A stretch of 64,000 nucleotides of DNA, taken from an uncultured bacterium (GTDB lineage: Bacteria; Vulcanimicrobiota; Xenobia; Xenobiales; Xenobiaceae). Positions 34,461-42,942 of this stretch are shown here, one piece after another. The notes under the pieces were generated by a model. It worked only from the letters and a program-made list of their open reading frames with translations. It was not told where the DNA came from and searched no databases. Every line of letters starts with the position of its first letter. The stretch's first letter is position 1. The stretch covers positions 1 to 64,000 of the forward strand of contig CAKTUZ010000006.1 in NCBI GenBank assembly GCA_934621605.1, read 5' to 3'. Both the position numbers and the translations under genes were made by a program.

Positions 34461-34952
34461 TTGATTATTTGTATGCAATGTGGATACCAGAACGAAGGAA
34501 AGAATTTGAAAAAGTGTCAAAATTGCGGCGCTATTCTTCCTCGTATGGATACTTCCGCTATGGTCCAGGTGGAGGAACAGTCCGGTCGCGTTAAGCAATT
34601 TGCTGATGCTGTAGAAAAGGTGCGCTCTGAGGAGTGGGGCCCCGAGGAATTTTATGAATTCCTCAGTGGCGTTTATGAGCAACTTGGTAATTTGCGCGGT
34701 GAGATAGAAGAAATTATTACTCAGAATGAGTATGGCGAATATGCTGCCGAAGAAATAGAACATGGTTTGAATGGCATGAACCTTTTTGAAGAAGGCATGC
34801 AAGAGATGTCTTATTATGTCGAGGATGGAGACGTGGGACATCTCGATTTGGGTATGGAGCGTATTGTTGAAGGAAATAGTATGCTTAATGAAGCCAAGCG
34901 TATCAACAGAGCCGGTCGTAAAGAATTAGAAGAACAGTGGGGAACTATTTAA
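34461..34952 (+). CDS. Zinc-ribbon protein of unknown function
   Basis: 163 residues from TTG 34461, with GGAGG 7 nt upstream. CMQCGYQN and CQNCGAIL form a two-CxxC zinc ribbon at residues about 4-25. The rest is acidic and helical (VRSEEWGPEEFYEFLSG, EIEEIITQNEYGE), with no known domain. Its stop is followed directly by the GTG of a membrane protein, so the two probably work together. Zinc-ribbon plus helical proteins of this type occur in many bacteria without assigned role. Confidence 0.8.
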   Translation: MIICMQCGYQNEGKNLKKCQNCGAILPRMDTSAMVQVEEQSGRVKQFADAVEKVRSEEWGPEEFYEFLSGVYEQLGNLRGEIEEIITQNEYGEYAAEEIEHGLNGMNLFEEGMQEMSYYVEDGDVGHLDLGMERIVEGNSMLNEAKRINRAGRKELEEQWGTI

Positions 34953-34953
34953 A

Positions 34954-36258
34954 GTGAAACAGGGCGGTAAGCTGGCCTTAACTTTAGTTTGGTCGGTCAG
35001 CTTATGGCTCTTGGCATTTTTGCTCTTATTTATTTTTTTGCCGCTATTGTCAGCCCTTCCGCTTAGTTGGGGGGCTTTTTGCGCTTTATTGGCTTTTTCT
35101 CTCCAGTTTGTTGGCGGCTTGAAGTTATTGCGTTTATTGCTGGGAATTAAAGGAACTGAAGAAACGGAAATTTTTTTTATTCCCGGTAGTTGTCCTTTTG
35201 TATTTCTTCTAGATGGCAAGTTAGTCGCTACTGAAGCAAGCCGTAAGCTTTTGGCCGACAATAGAAATCTCGAGCTTATTTTGCGTGACAGTTGGAGCAA
35301 AAGTTATGGCTGGGTTTATGGCAATTTGTTGGCCGTCCCTGCTTTGCTGAGAGCGTTTGAATCTTTTACTTCAGATTATGGCCGCCTTCATTTTTCTCAA
35401 GGCCCTCTTTGGCATTTAGGACGAGGTTTCGGTTGGTTGGCTTCTTGCTTGGAAAGTCCGCTGCGCTGGGGTAGGCCGCCGCTTAAATTGATCGACTCTG
35501 CCGATAATCTTTTTATATGGGAAAATTTAATGGTCCCTTTGGGGAGAGCGGTACGTGTACCGGCCTGGATGGCTGATCTGGATATTTTATCGACAGTAGA
35601 TTTTGCGGAAGCTAAGCGGGAGGCGGCTTGGTTTTGGGCTGGACGCGAGGGCTGTCCGCCTTCGATTCCTAAGCCTGTGGTTGGAATGTGGTTCCCTTGG
35701 CTTTTATTTTTGCTTATGGTTGTGTGGGTAATTTTTGCTCATGGATTATGGGGAGCTCCTATATTGTTTTTAGGGCTTGGTTATATTGTAAAAATAAGCG
35801 GTGAATATGTCGGCGGCTCTCCTTTGGATTGGCAGCAGGTTGGAACTGTAGAGCAAAAATGCAAATATTTGCCTGTATATATTTCTGGTTTGGCAAGACG
35901 TCAAGATACGCCAGGTTTGGATGATACTTGGCTTGATTTTGGCGAAGTTAAGCCTGATTTCTGCGGTAATGCGACAGAATCTGATAAAAATGCTGTTGAT
36001 GAAGATAAGCCTCGAGAAGAGCGATTGCCCCGCACTTTAGTTCGTCTTGAATCTTTTGTCGGTTGGCAAGCTGCTGAGGGAGAGCCGATAAAGTGCGAAG
36101 GTTGGCTTAATGGTAATACCTTGGCTATTTGCGTTTCCAGGCTGTGGGTTAAGCAAAAAATATATAATTACTATCCGCGTTTATGGCGTTTATTATTGCC
36201 GTGGTTTTTGGTTGGAGCCGGTTTGTTGTGGTCAATCTTGCAGAAAGTTGGTCTCTAA
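34954..36258 (+). CDS. Polytopic membrane protein, unknown function
   Basis: 434 residues, GTG start one base after the preceding stop. Two hydrophobic spans near the N-terminus (about 8-60), two in the middle (about 247-285, WFPWLLFLLMVVWVIFA) and one at the C-terminus (LLLPWFLVGAGLLWSIL). The intervening cytoplasmic or extracytoplasmic parts are Trp-rich. No family recognised. It lies between the zinc-ribbon gene and an ABC ATPase gene, all co-directional. Confidence 0.75.
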   Translation: MKQGGKLALTLVWSVSLWLLAFLLLFIFLPLLSALPLSWGAFCALLAFSLQFVGGLKLLRLLLGIKGTEETEIFFIPGSCPFVFLLDGKLVATEASRKLLADNRNLELILRDSWSKSYGWVYGNLLAVPALLRAFESFTSDYGRLHFSQGPLWHLGRGFGWLASCLESPLRWGRPPLKLIDSADNLFIWENLMVPLGRAVRVPAWMADLDILSTVDFAEAKREAAWFWAGREGCPPSIPKPVVGMWFPWLLFLLMVVWVIFAHGLWGAPILFLGLGYIVKISGEYVGGSPLDWQQVGTVEQKCKYLPVYISGLARRQDTPGLDDTWLDFGEVKPDFCGNATESDKNAVDEDKPREERLPRTLVRLESFVGWQAAEGEPIKCEGWLNGNTLAICVSRLWVKQKIYNYYPRLWRLLLPWFLVGAGLLWSILQKVGL

Positions 36259-36277
36259 AGAAGTGGATAAGTTGAAT

Positions 36278-37084
36278 ATGCGACAAGGAGAAGAAAGTTC
36301 TGAAGTTGTAATTGCAGTCAAAGATCTCCGCTGCGGTTACGGAAAATTAGAAGTTTTAAAAGGATTGACTTTTACGGCTTATAGAGGTCAAGTGACTGGT
36401 TTATTGGGAATCAATGGGGCCGGCAAAACGACCACTGTGCGTATTCTTTGTGGACAATTGGCCAAAACGTCTGGTCAAGTTGAAGTTTTAGGATTGGATC
36501 CTTGTGCTCAAGGAGTTCAATTGCGACATTTGATTGGGGTTATGCCGGAAAATGCCGGCCATTACGAACGCTTGTCTGTTTTTGATAACTTGCTCTTCTT
36601 TGCTCATATATTTAAAGTTGATAATCCTAGAACCAGAGTGAAAGAGCTTTTAGACTTAGTAAGTTTGACCGATAAAGCCAAGGCTAGAGTTTCCTCTCTA
36701 TCGAAGGGAATGCGTCAGCGTTTAGCTTTGGCTCGAGCTTTGGTTGGACGTCCTCAGCTTCTTTTTTTGGACGAGCCTACAGCCGGTTTGGATCCTAATG
36801 CTGCCGCCAAAGTTCGCTATTTGATAGATAAATATTGTTTGGGGGGAGGTACAGTTTTTCTAACCACTCATTACCTGGAAGAAGCTGAAGAAATGTGCGC
36901 TCAAGTAGCTATTTTAAATAGAGGTCGTCTAGTTTGTTGTGGAAATCCCCAAGATTTGTGTCGCCAATATTTGCCAACAGAAATTACTGTGCGTCGAGGC
37001 GGACGCCTTGTGAAGCGAGCTCCCGGACTGGAAGAGCTATTCCGCCATTTTGTGGGACGTGAGTCTAAAATTGAGGAACAGTAG
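36278..37084 (+). CDS. ABC-2 type transporter ATPase
   Basis: 268 residues from ATG 36278; the frame is open much further upstream over the previous gene, but the homologous part begins at VVIAVKDLRCGYGKLEVLKG. Walker A GINGAGKTT, signature LSKGMRQRL, Walker B LLFLDEPTAGLDP and H-loop FLTTHYLEEAEEM place it in the NatA/CcmA-like exporter group. Its likely permease is at 38047, separated by a one-helix membrane protein gene. Confidence 0.92.
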   Translation: MRQGEESSEVVIAVKDLRCGYGKLEVLKGLTFTAYRGQVTGLLGINGAGKTTTVRILCGQLAKTSGQVEVLGLDPCAQGVQLRHLIGVMPENAGHYERLSVFDNLLFFAHIFKVDNPRTRVKELLDLVSLTDKAKARVSSLSKGMRQRLALARALVGRPQLLFLDEPTAGLDPNAAAKVRYLIDKYCLGGGTVFLTTHYLEEAEEMCAQVAILNRGRLVCCGNPQDLCRQYLPTEITVRRGGRLVKRAPGLEELFRHFVGRESKIEEQ

Positions 37085-37175
37085 GTTCTGGAATTGGACT
37101 ACTGTGGCTTCAGGGCAGGATTGAAGCAAGGCCACAGAGAAGGGCTGCCGACACTCTATGCAGAGGTGTGGGAAG

Positions 37176-37805
37176 GTGACTTTAGAACTTACTCAGATTC
37201 GCAGACTACTTTTAGGACTCAGTCTTGTCGTTGCTTTACTTTCCGGTGGAGCTATATTTTATGTCAGTTCAGAAACTGCAGCAATTGACGCTCGTACTGT
37301 ACAAGTTACCGCTTTTACTGCCAACCAAAAAGATGTCGTGGCGATGAAGAAAGAGTTCGGCGATCGCGGTTACGAAATCAGTACTTCCAATGTAAAGCAC
37401 ACTTTTCAGGTTCCCAATGGCTTCCATTTGGTCATGGACGGTATGGATAATGCAATGGTTAAAGCTTTAGGTCAAGCTTTAATTCAAAAAAACAATATTA
37501 GAAGTTTAGGCTTGGAGATTACCAATAACGGTACCGCTTTAAGAATCCGTAAAAAATTCCCTGACAAAAAGTCTGCTGAAAAATGTGCAGCTAAGATTAA
37601 GAAGGAAGATAGCTATAATTTTAAAGTTATTGAAGCTACTAAGGATAAAACTCAGACGGGTTTCCAATGTGTTATTGCCTCTATTCCTTCCATCGATTCA
37701 GATGAGGTGGTTAGTTACCTGGAGAGACATAAATTCTCCGATGTAGATTCTATTTACGAAGAAGTTGCTGCTCCGGGCGAGGTTGAAACTGACAGCGAAG
37801 CTTGA
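37176..37805 (+). CDS. Single-helix membrane protein with possible SPOR-like domains
   Basis: 209 residues from GTG 37176, favoured over ATG 37158 because AGAGG stands 9 nt upstream. Membrane helix LLLGLSLVVALLSGGAIFYV near the N-terminus. The remainder shows two alpha/beta segments (KKEFGDRGYEIST, then DKKSAEKCAAKIKKEDSYNFKVI) reminiscent of SPOR folds that bind denuded peptidoglycan; this is a weak resemblance. Ends at a terminator. Placed between ATPase and permease of an ABC-2 exporter. Confidence 0.7.
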   Translation: MTLELTQIRRLLLGLSLVVALLSGGAIFYVSSETAAIDARTVQVTAFTANQKDVVAMKKEFGDRGYEISTSNVKHTFQVPNGFHLVMDGMDNAMVKALGQALIQKNNIRSLGLEITNNGTALRIRKKFPDKKSAEKCAAKIKKEDSYNFKVIEATKDKTQTGFQCVIASIPSIDSDEVVSYLERHKFSDVDSIYEEVAAPGEVETDSEA

Positions 37806-37832
37806 AAATATTGATTAATTTTTTGAGAATGG

Positions 37833-37868
37833 ACGCCGACTGTATTTTTTGTGGTTGGCGTTTTTTTA
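37833..37868 (+). terminator. Terminator
   Basis: ACGCC (37833-37837) and GGCGT (37857-37861), with adjoining GAC/GTT pairing, followed by TTTTTTT. Confidence 0.85.
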
Positions 37869-37934
37869 TCGACAAAAGCGATAAAATATCCGTTGACGGT
37901 TTGTATACTTGCTGAAGTCTGTTTTATTTAATGC

Positions 37935-37964
37935 TTGACTTTTATATATTCAGAAATGTATTAT
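37935..37964 (+). promoter_or_regulatory. Promoter of the ABC-2 permease gene
   Basis: TTGACT (37935-37940), 18-bp spacer, TATTAT (37959-37964), about 80 bp before the ATG at 38047. The permease is thus transcribed separately from its presumed ATPase. Confidence 0.75.
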
Positions 37965-38046
37965 AGTGGCGCGAGCACGGAAAAGTCTGATTCGTCTGTT
38001 TGTTGTTTTCCCTGTTGGGTATTCACTTTAGTTTTTAGTTTGTAAA

Positions 38047-39102
38047 ATGTTTGGTACGGTTTTTGCCTTCTTATGCAAAGACTTAAAGGATGCTTTACAT
38101 TCCCACAGTCTTTTGTTTGTTTTGCTGGGGCCTGTTTTCGTCGTAGCTTTTTTTGCAAACATACTGAATGCCGAAGATCCTGTTTTTGTCAGGATTGGAG
38201 TTTGTGGTAATGTAAATTCCGGCTTGGTAAACAGTATGAAGTTTAACGGGGGATGCAGTGTTGTCTCTATTTCTGAGAGTTGGGAAAAACTGAAAGATGA
38301 AGTGCGCAGCAAAAAATTAGATTTGGCTGTCAATATATCGGCTGATTTTGATGAGGAGTTGCACAGTGATTCTTTTCCTGTCCTTGAATTGTGTGTTGAT
38401 GAGAGCAGCTTAGCCAAATCTTTAGCTGCCCGCGAATTGGTTCGTACGGCTTTGCGTCAAATGGTCGGTCAGGAAATTCCTGCCGATATTAGAGTGACGA
38501 AAATTAACCCTTCCGACAGTAGCGGTGGTATGGCTTTGGCATTTTTGCCTATATGGATGGTTTTTACTTGTCTGGGAGCCTTTTCCGTAACTTCTTCCAC
38601 TTTTGCAGAGGAGTTGGAAAATAAAACTATGAGCGCTGTGCTTTTGGCACCGGTAAGTTGGGCTGAAATTTTGGGAGGAAAAATCGCCAGCGGCTTTCTG
38701 TTAGCTTCTTTATCTACAGTATTGATGGCTGTGGTCGGTTGTGTTATAAAGACTTCGTTTCTTCCGCTTATTGTTTTAATTTGTATGGGAACGCTGATTT
38801 TTGCTATAGGTGGAATTATTTTAGGTGCATTGGTAAAGAGCCAATCTGCCTGCGGAGCTTTAAATTCGCTTATTTATTTGATACTTATAATGCCGGTGAC
38901 TATGGCCGATTATAATGCTTTAATGCAAAAAATTGCCTATTTCCTACCGACTTGGTATTTGTATGATGGATTCTGTAAGTTGATATTTACTTCAGGATCT
39001 TGGACAGATATAGTACCTAATGTCGCTTATCTGTTTGTAGAATTTACAATATTCGCTGCGGTAGGGGTCGTAACTGTAAAAAAAATACGTTTGACCGTGT
39101 AA
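38047..39102 (+). CDS. ABC-2 type transporter permease (NatB-like)
   Basis: 351 residues. Membrane helix at about 20-40, an extracytoplasmic domain (about 45-165) with GVCGNVNSG and VNISADFDEELHS, then five hydrophobic segments including IWMVFTCLGAFSVTSSTFAEELENKTMSAVLLAPVS, which is the characteristic ABC-2 loop. Resembles the NatB/CcmB-like exporters of Na+, drugs or antibiotics. Matching ATPase at 36278. Confidence 0.88.
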   Translation: MFGTVFAFLCKDLKDALHSHSLLFVLLGPVFVVAFFANILNAEDPVFVRIGVCGNVNSGLVNSMKFNGGCSVVSISESWEKLKDEVRSKKLDLAVNISADFDEELHSDSFPVLELCVDESSLAKSLAARELVRTALRQMVGQEIPADIRVTKINPSDSSGGMALAFLPIWMVFTCLGAFSVTSSTFAEELENKTMSAVLLAPVSWAEILGGKIASGFLLASLSTVLMAVVGCVIKTSFLPLIVLICMGTLIFAIGGIILGALVKSQSACGALNSLIYLILIMPVTMADYNALMQKIAYFLPTWYLYDGFCKLIFTSGSWTDIVPNVAYLFVEFTIFAAVGVVTVKKIRLTV

Positions 39103-39279
39103 ATAATATGATAGCGGTTATACCTACAGGGGAAAGTTTTGCGAGCAATATATATTATTTTTCAATGGAGAATCTATACGATAAGGGCAAGCTGCCACAA
39201 GGACAGACTTTAAGTTTATTTATACAAATAAAGCATTTACTTAAAAAGCAGGTTAAGCGAAGGAGTGTGTAAGTAGTAT

Positions 39280-41307
39280 ATGGCCAGTCTCACGTTTGAA
39301 ATGTTGACTTCTTATAACAGAACTCAATTACAGGATATAATCCGCAATAATAATATAAAGTGTCCTAAGTTAAGTCGTCTTAAGCATGAAGATCTCATTG
39401 GTATCATTCTAGAAAATCAAGAACGTATTACGGTTCTGCCTGAAATTACTGAAGTCAAAGTTCGTCGTGGTCGTCGCCCTCAGTATTCTGCCGAACATAA
39501 AGCTATTATGAGCAAACCTCATGTTAGTGAGGCCGAAGCTAAGAGTGAATCTGTGGCTGAAGTACCGGTTGAAACAGTTTACCCCGAACCTGTTTTACCA
39601 AAAGTAGAAGACAATCAAGCAGAAAATGTCACTGCCACTTCTGATATCGCCTCTGGTGCCGATAGTAAGTATGTTAACCGACATCCTCGCCGAGAACGTG
39701 GAAAACAGCGACAGCAATATACTGTGCGTCAGCGTGAACTTTACAGTAATCGTTCTGTAGATAATGAAGTTAGTGAAGTGGAAGATTCTGTGGAGGAGGA
39801 AGTTAGACAGCCTGCCCGTTTGCGTCAGAATCCTTCCATTCCTCGTATCAGTATCGAAAGACAAGCTGATTTGCGTCGTAAAAATCGTATGCCCCAGTCG
39901 GTTGTGCGTCGCAATATTGAAGCAGACAATGATTATGATGATCTTGAAGATGACAGTTACAATCAGCAGCGTCAGGTAAAGTCTGTCTATATGGATGATA
40001 TACGGTATGGTCGTCGCGAGTTGAATAATGCGTATGAACCTCGTCGAGTCAGCTATAACAGTGACAATAATTACAGCCGATATGACAGCAATTATTATGA
40101 CGATTACGATTCTGACGATCAATATGATGATTTTATTGCCGAGCATGAGGAGTATGTTCCTATTGTCACCGGTATTTTAGATATACGGCAGCAAAATTAT
40201 GGCTTTTTGCGTGGTTGTAGTTACAAACCTAGCGCCAATGATGTACATGTCGGTTATGCAACAATTAAAAAATATTCTTTGCGTGTCGGTGATAAAATTT
40301 GCGGTGTAGTTAGATCAACTAAACGTGGTGAGCGCTCTTACGATTTGGAGAAAATTATATCCATTAACGATTTACCTATAGATAAAGCTTGCCATCGTCC
40401 CTCTTTCGACGAGTTAGTGCCTATTTTCCCCAATGAGCGTTATAGCTTGGAAACTTCCAGCGGTGATATGACTGCTCGCATGATCGATCTTTTTGCTCCT
40501 ATTGGTAAGGGACAGCGCTCTCTGATTGTTGCTCCCCCTAAAGCTGGCAAGACTATATGTTTGAAAAAGATTGCGGCTGGTATCTCTACCAACTATCCGG
40601 ATACCGTTTTAATGGCTCTTTTAATTGATGAACGTCCGGAAGAAGTTACCGATATGGAACGTTCCATTAAAGGTGAAGTTGTAGCCTCAACTTTTGACGA
40701 AGAACCGGAAAGTCACGCCTTTATTACTCAATTGGTATTAGAAAGAGCCAGACGCTTAACTGAGTTGGGTAAAGATGTCGTCATCTTGTTCGATTCTCTG
40801 ACCAGATTGGGACGAGCTTGTAATAACGCTACGCCCAATTCAGGACGTACTCTTTCCGGTGGGTTGGATATTTCGGCTTTGCGTATACCTAAGCATTTTT
40901 TTGGTTCAGCTCGCAAGTTTGAAAATGGTGGCAGTTTGACCATTGTAGCTACTGCCTTAATTGAAACCGGTTCGCGTATGGATGAAGTTATTTTTGAAGA
41001 GTTCAAAGGTACCGGTAATAATGAAATTTGTCTTTCTCGCAAACTGGCCGAGAGACGTATTTATCCTGCTATTGATATTAAGAAGAGCAGTACGCGTCAC
41101 GATGAATATTTACAAGATGCCACAACTCTCTCGACTATGACACTTTTGAGACATACGCTGGATAGTTACTCAGGAGATCGCGACCCAACTATTGTTATGC
41201 TTGAGAATTTGAAGAAAACTACCGATAATCAGGACTTTTTGGGGCGTTTTAAAAAGAATAAGACCAAAGAACCTTCTGCTGTGAGTTCCGGTCAGACTGT
41301 GGGATAG
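39280..41307 (+). CDS. rho: Transcription termination factor Rho with large disordered insertion
   Basis: 675 residues against about 420 usual. An N-terminal Rho_N helix bundle (about 1-50), then some 240 residues rich in Arg, Asp, Asn, Tyr and Gln (RRERGKQRQQYTVRQ, NYSRYDSNYYDDYDSDDQ), then the RNA-binding cold-shock-like domain (ILDIRQQNYGFLRG), Walker A APPKAGKT (K424) and LIDERPEEVTDM. Rho proteins of some Clostridia and Bacteroidetes carry similar disordered inserts that extend RNA binding or drive condensation. Ring helicase that ends untranslated transcripts. Confidence 0.97.
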   Translation: MASLTFEMLTSYNRTQLQDIIRNNNIKCPKLSRLKHEDLIGIILENQERITVLPEITEVKVRRGRRPQYSAEHKAIMSKPHVSEAEAKSESVAEVPVETVYPEPVLPKVEDNQAENVTATSDIASGADSKYVNRHPRRERGKQRQQYTVRQRELYSNRSVDNEVSEVEDSVEEEVRQPARLRQNPSIPRISIERQADLRRKNRMPQSVVRRNIEADNDYDDLEDDSYNQQRQVKSVYMDDIRYGRRELNNAYEPRRVSYNSDNNYSRYDSNYYDDYDSDDQYDDFIAEHEEYVPIVTGILDIRQQNYGFLRGCSYKPSANDVHVGYATIKKYSLRVGDKICGVVRSTKRGERSYDLEKIISINDLPIDKACHRPSFDELVPIFPNERYSLETSSGDMTARMIDLFAPIGKGQRSLIVAPPKAGKTICLKKIAAGISTNYPDTVLMALLIDERPEEVTDMERSIKGEVVASTFDEEPESHAFITQLVLERARRLTELGKDVVILFDSLTRLGRACNNATPNSGRTLSGGLDISALRIPKHFFGSARKFENGGSLTIVATALIETGSRMDEVIFEEFKGTGNNEICLSRKLAERRIYPAIDIKKSSTRHDEYLQDATTLSTMTLLRHTLDSYSGDRDPTIVMLENLKKTTDNQDFLGRFKKNKTKEPSAVSSGQTVG

Positions 41308-41335
41308 AGTGGCAGATATTTGGCGGACAGTATAA

Positions 41336-42709
41336 ATGAGCAAAGCGAATAATTCCAAAGGGAAAAATAAATATACTTCGTCGGCTGCTGGTAAGCATAA
41401 AAGTGCGGAAAAGCAGAGTAAAAAGACCTCAGTTCCGGTTGAAGCAGCCTGGGCCTTGATATGTTCTGACGAAGAAGGTCAATTTTGGGATGAACCTGGC
41501 TTGCGAGCCGCTGCCCGCAGCGGGATGACTATTCGTCCTCCGCAGCGTAATGAACTTTCGCCATTGCCGGATACGGCGCAGTTACAGTATTTGCCGGGTC
41601 GTTTGCCTTTGGCTTGGAAAGTAGGCGAAAGTACCGACAATGAGCCTTTGATCTGCGAAAATGCTTATGTTTTGGCTGCTCAGCTGCCTTCAGGTTGGAC
41701 TAGAACTTTGTTACCGGCTTGGGAAGTTGAAGCCGGTTCTGAGCCCTTGCCTATTTTTGGCTATACAGCTGTATTTTCACATCATGGGCAGCTTTGGTGT
41801 GCCGCTGTGCAAACTGAAAATAATCCACGTTGGAATCCTTGTGTTTATGCTTTGCCTGAATTGGATACTTGTATAAGAGAAATAAAGGAACGCTTTCCCA
41901 ACAATCGTTTGTTAGGCCAGTTGGAAATTTGCGCTAAAGAATATGGATGTTATAATGCGCAAAATATTTTTTATGGTCGTTGGGAAGGAGCTTCGCCCAT
42001 TTCACCCCAATGCAATGCTGGTTGCCGCGGTTGTATTTCCAAGCAGCCGGAGGGAGCGCCACCTTCTCCTCAAATTCGTTTAAACTTTACTCCTTCGGTG
42101 GAAGAAATTGTAGAACTTGGACTTTTTCATATAGATCGAGCTGAGTATCCTATTTTTACTTTTGGTCAAGGATGTGAAGGTGAGCCTTTACTGCAAGCAG
42201 CTAGGGCTGCTGAAGCCGTTAAAATTATTCGTCAGCATACCGACAAAGGTACTTTGCATATGAATTCTAACGGTTCTTTACCACAAAGTGCTCTTAAGCT
42301 TTTTGAAGCCGGTCTCACTTCGATGCGCGTCTCTATGTGTTCGGCCAGAGAAGATACTTACAATGGCTATTATCAGCCGCGAGGTTATAAATTTGCTGAT
42401 GTTTTACAAACTATTAAGCTGGGGCGCGAGCATGGTGTTTGGATTTCCGTCAATTTGCTTTTGCTTCCCGGTTTAACTGATACCCCTCGGGAAGTGGAAT
42501 CTTTAGTAGAAATGTTTAACGATTTCGACGTTAATATGGTGCAATTGCGCAATTTAAATATCGATCCTGATTGGCTTTTTACTCAAATTGATCCGCCTGC
42601 TGAAAAAGCTATTGGAATTCCGACCTTTATTGAAATCTTGAAGCGGGAATGCCCCCGTTTACGTATCGGCTCTCACAATCCGGCTCGTGAGGAAATGGAG
42701 AGAAGCTGA
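41336..42709 (+). CDS. Radical SAM protein, unknown substrate
   Basis: 457 residues. The Fe-S motif is CNAGCRGC (CX3CX2C) at about residues 226-233, unusually far in; the N-terminal 220 residues form a separate region beginning with a Lys/Ser-rich tail. After the motif: FTFGQGCEGEPLL, the glycine-rich SAM-binding part, then HMNSNGSLP and SVNLLLLPGLTDTP typical of the TIM barrel. No SPASM cysteine cluster visible. Starts 28 bp after rho, possibly co-transcribed. Confidence 0.88.
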   Translation: MSKANNSKGKNKYTSSAAGKHKSAEKQSKKTSVPVEAAWALICSDEEGQFWDEPGLRAAARSGMTIRPPQRNELSPLPDTAQLQYLPGRLPLAWKVGESTDNEPLICENAYVLAAQLPSGWTRTLLPAWEVEAGSEPLPIFGYTAVFSHHGQLWCAAVQTENNPRWNPCVYALPELDTCIREIKERFPNNRLLGQLEICAKEYGCYNAQNIFYGRWEGASPISPQCNAGCRGCISKQPEGAPPSPQIRLNFTPSVEEIVELGLFHIDRAEYPIFTFGQGCEGEPLLQAARAAEAVKIIRQHTDKGTLHMNSNGSLPQSALKLFEAGLTSMRVSMCSAREDTYNGYYQPRGYKFADVLQTIKLGREHGVWISVNLLLLPGLTDTPREVESLVEMFNDFDVNMVQLRNLNIDPDWLFTQIDPPAEKAIGIPTFIEILKRECPRLRIGSHNPAREEMERS

Positions 42710-42942
42710 CAAGAAGCTGCAAGGCAAAATTAAACGGCATCAGTTTTGAGCGGAGTATAATATAAGAATAAGGATTGCCTAGTGATAGGGATGGGCAGTT
42801 CACATAGTAGGAAGTTCGGGCTTTTGGGTGGAATGATACCACGGCTTACTGCGCTTGCTGCCGTTTGTTTTCGTTCTTCTGAAAGAGAAGGCAGATTCGT
42901 TCTGTAAGCGGGCTTAAATTCTGCTAAGGAGCCGGGCAGTAC

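Noticed and set aside
36110..36277. Longer N-terminus of the ABC-2 ATPase
   Set aside because: It overlaps the previous gene's end in another frame and gives no ABC homology; ATG 36278 fits family length.
39595..40146. Minus-strand Ile/Val-rich frame within rho
   Set aside because: Complement of the low-complexity Asp/Tyr/Asn insert; not a real membrane protein gene.
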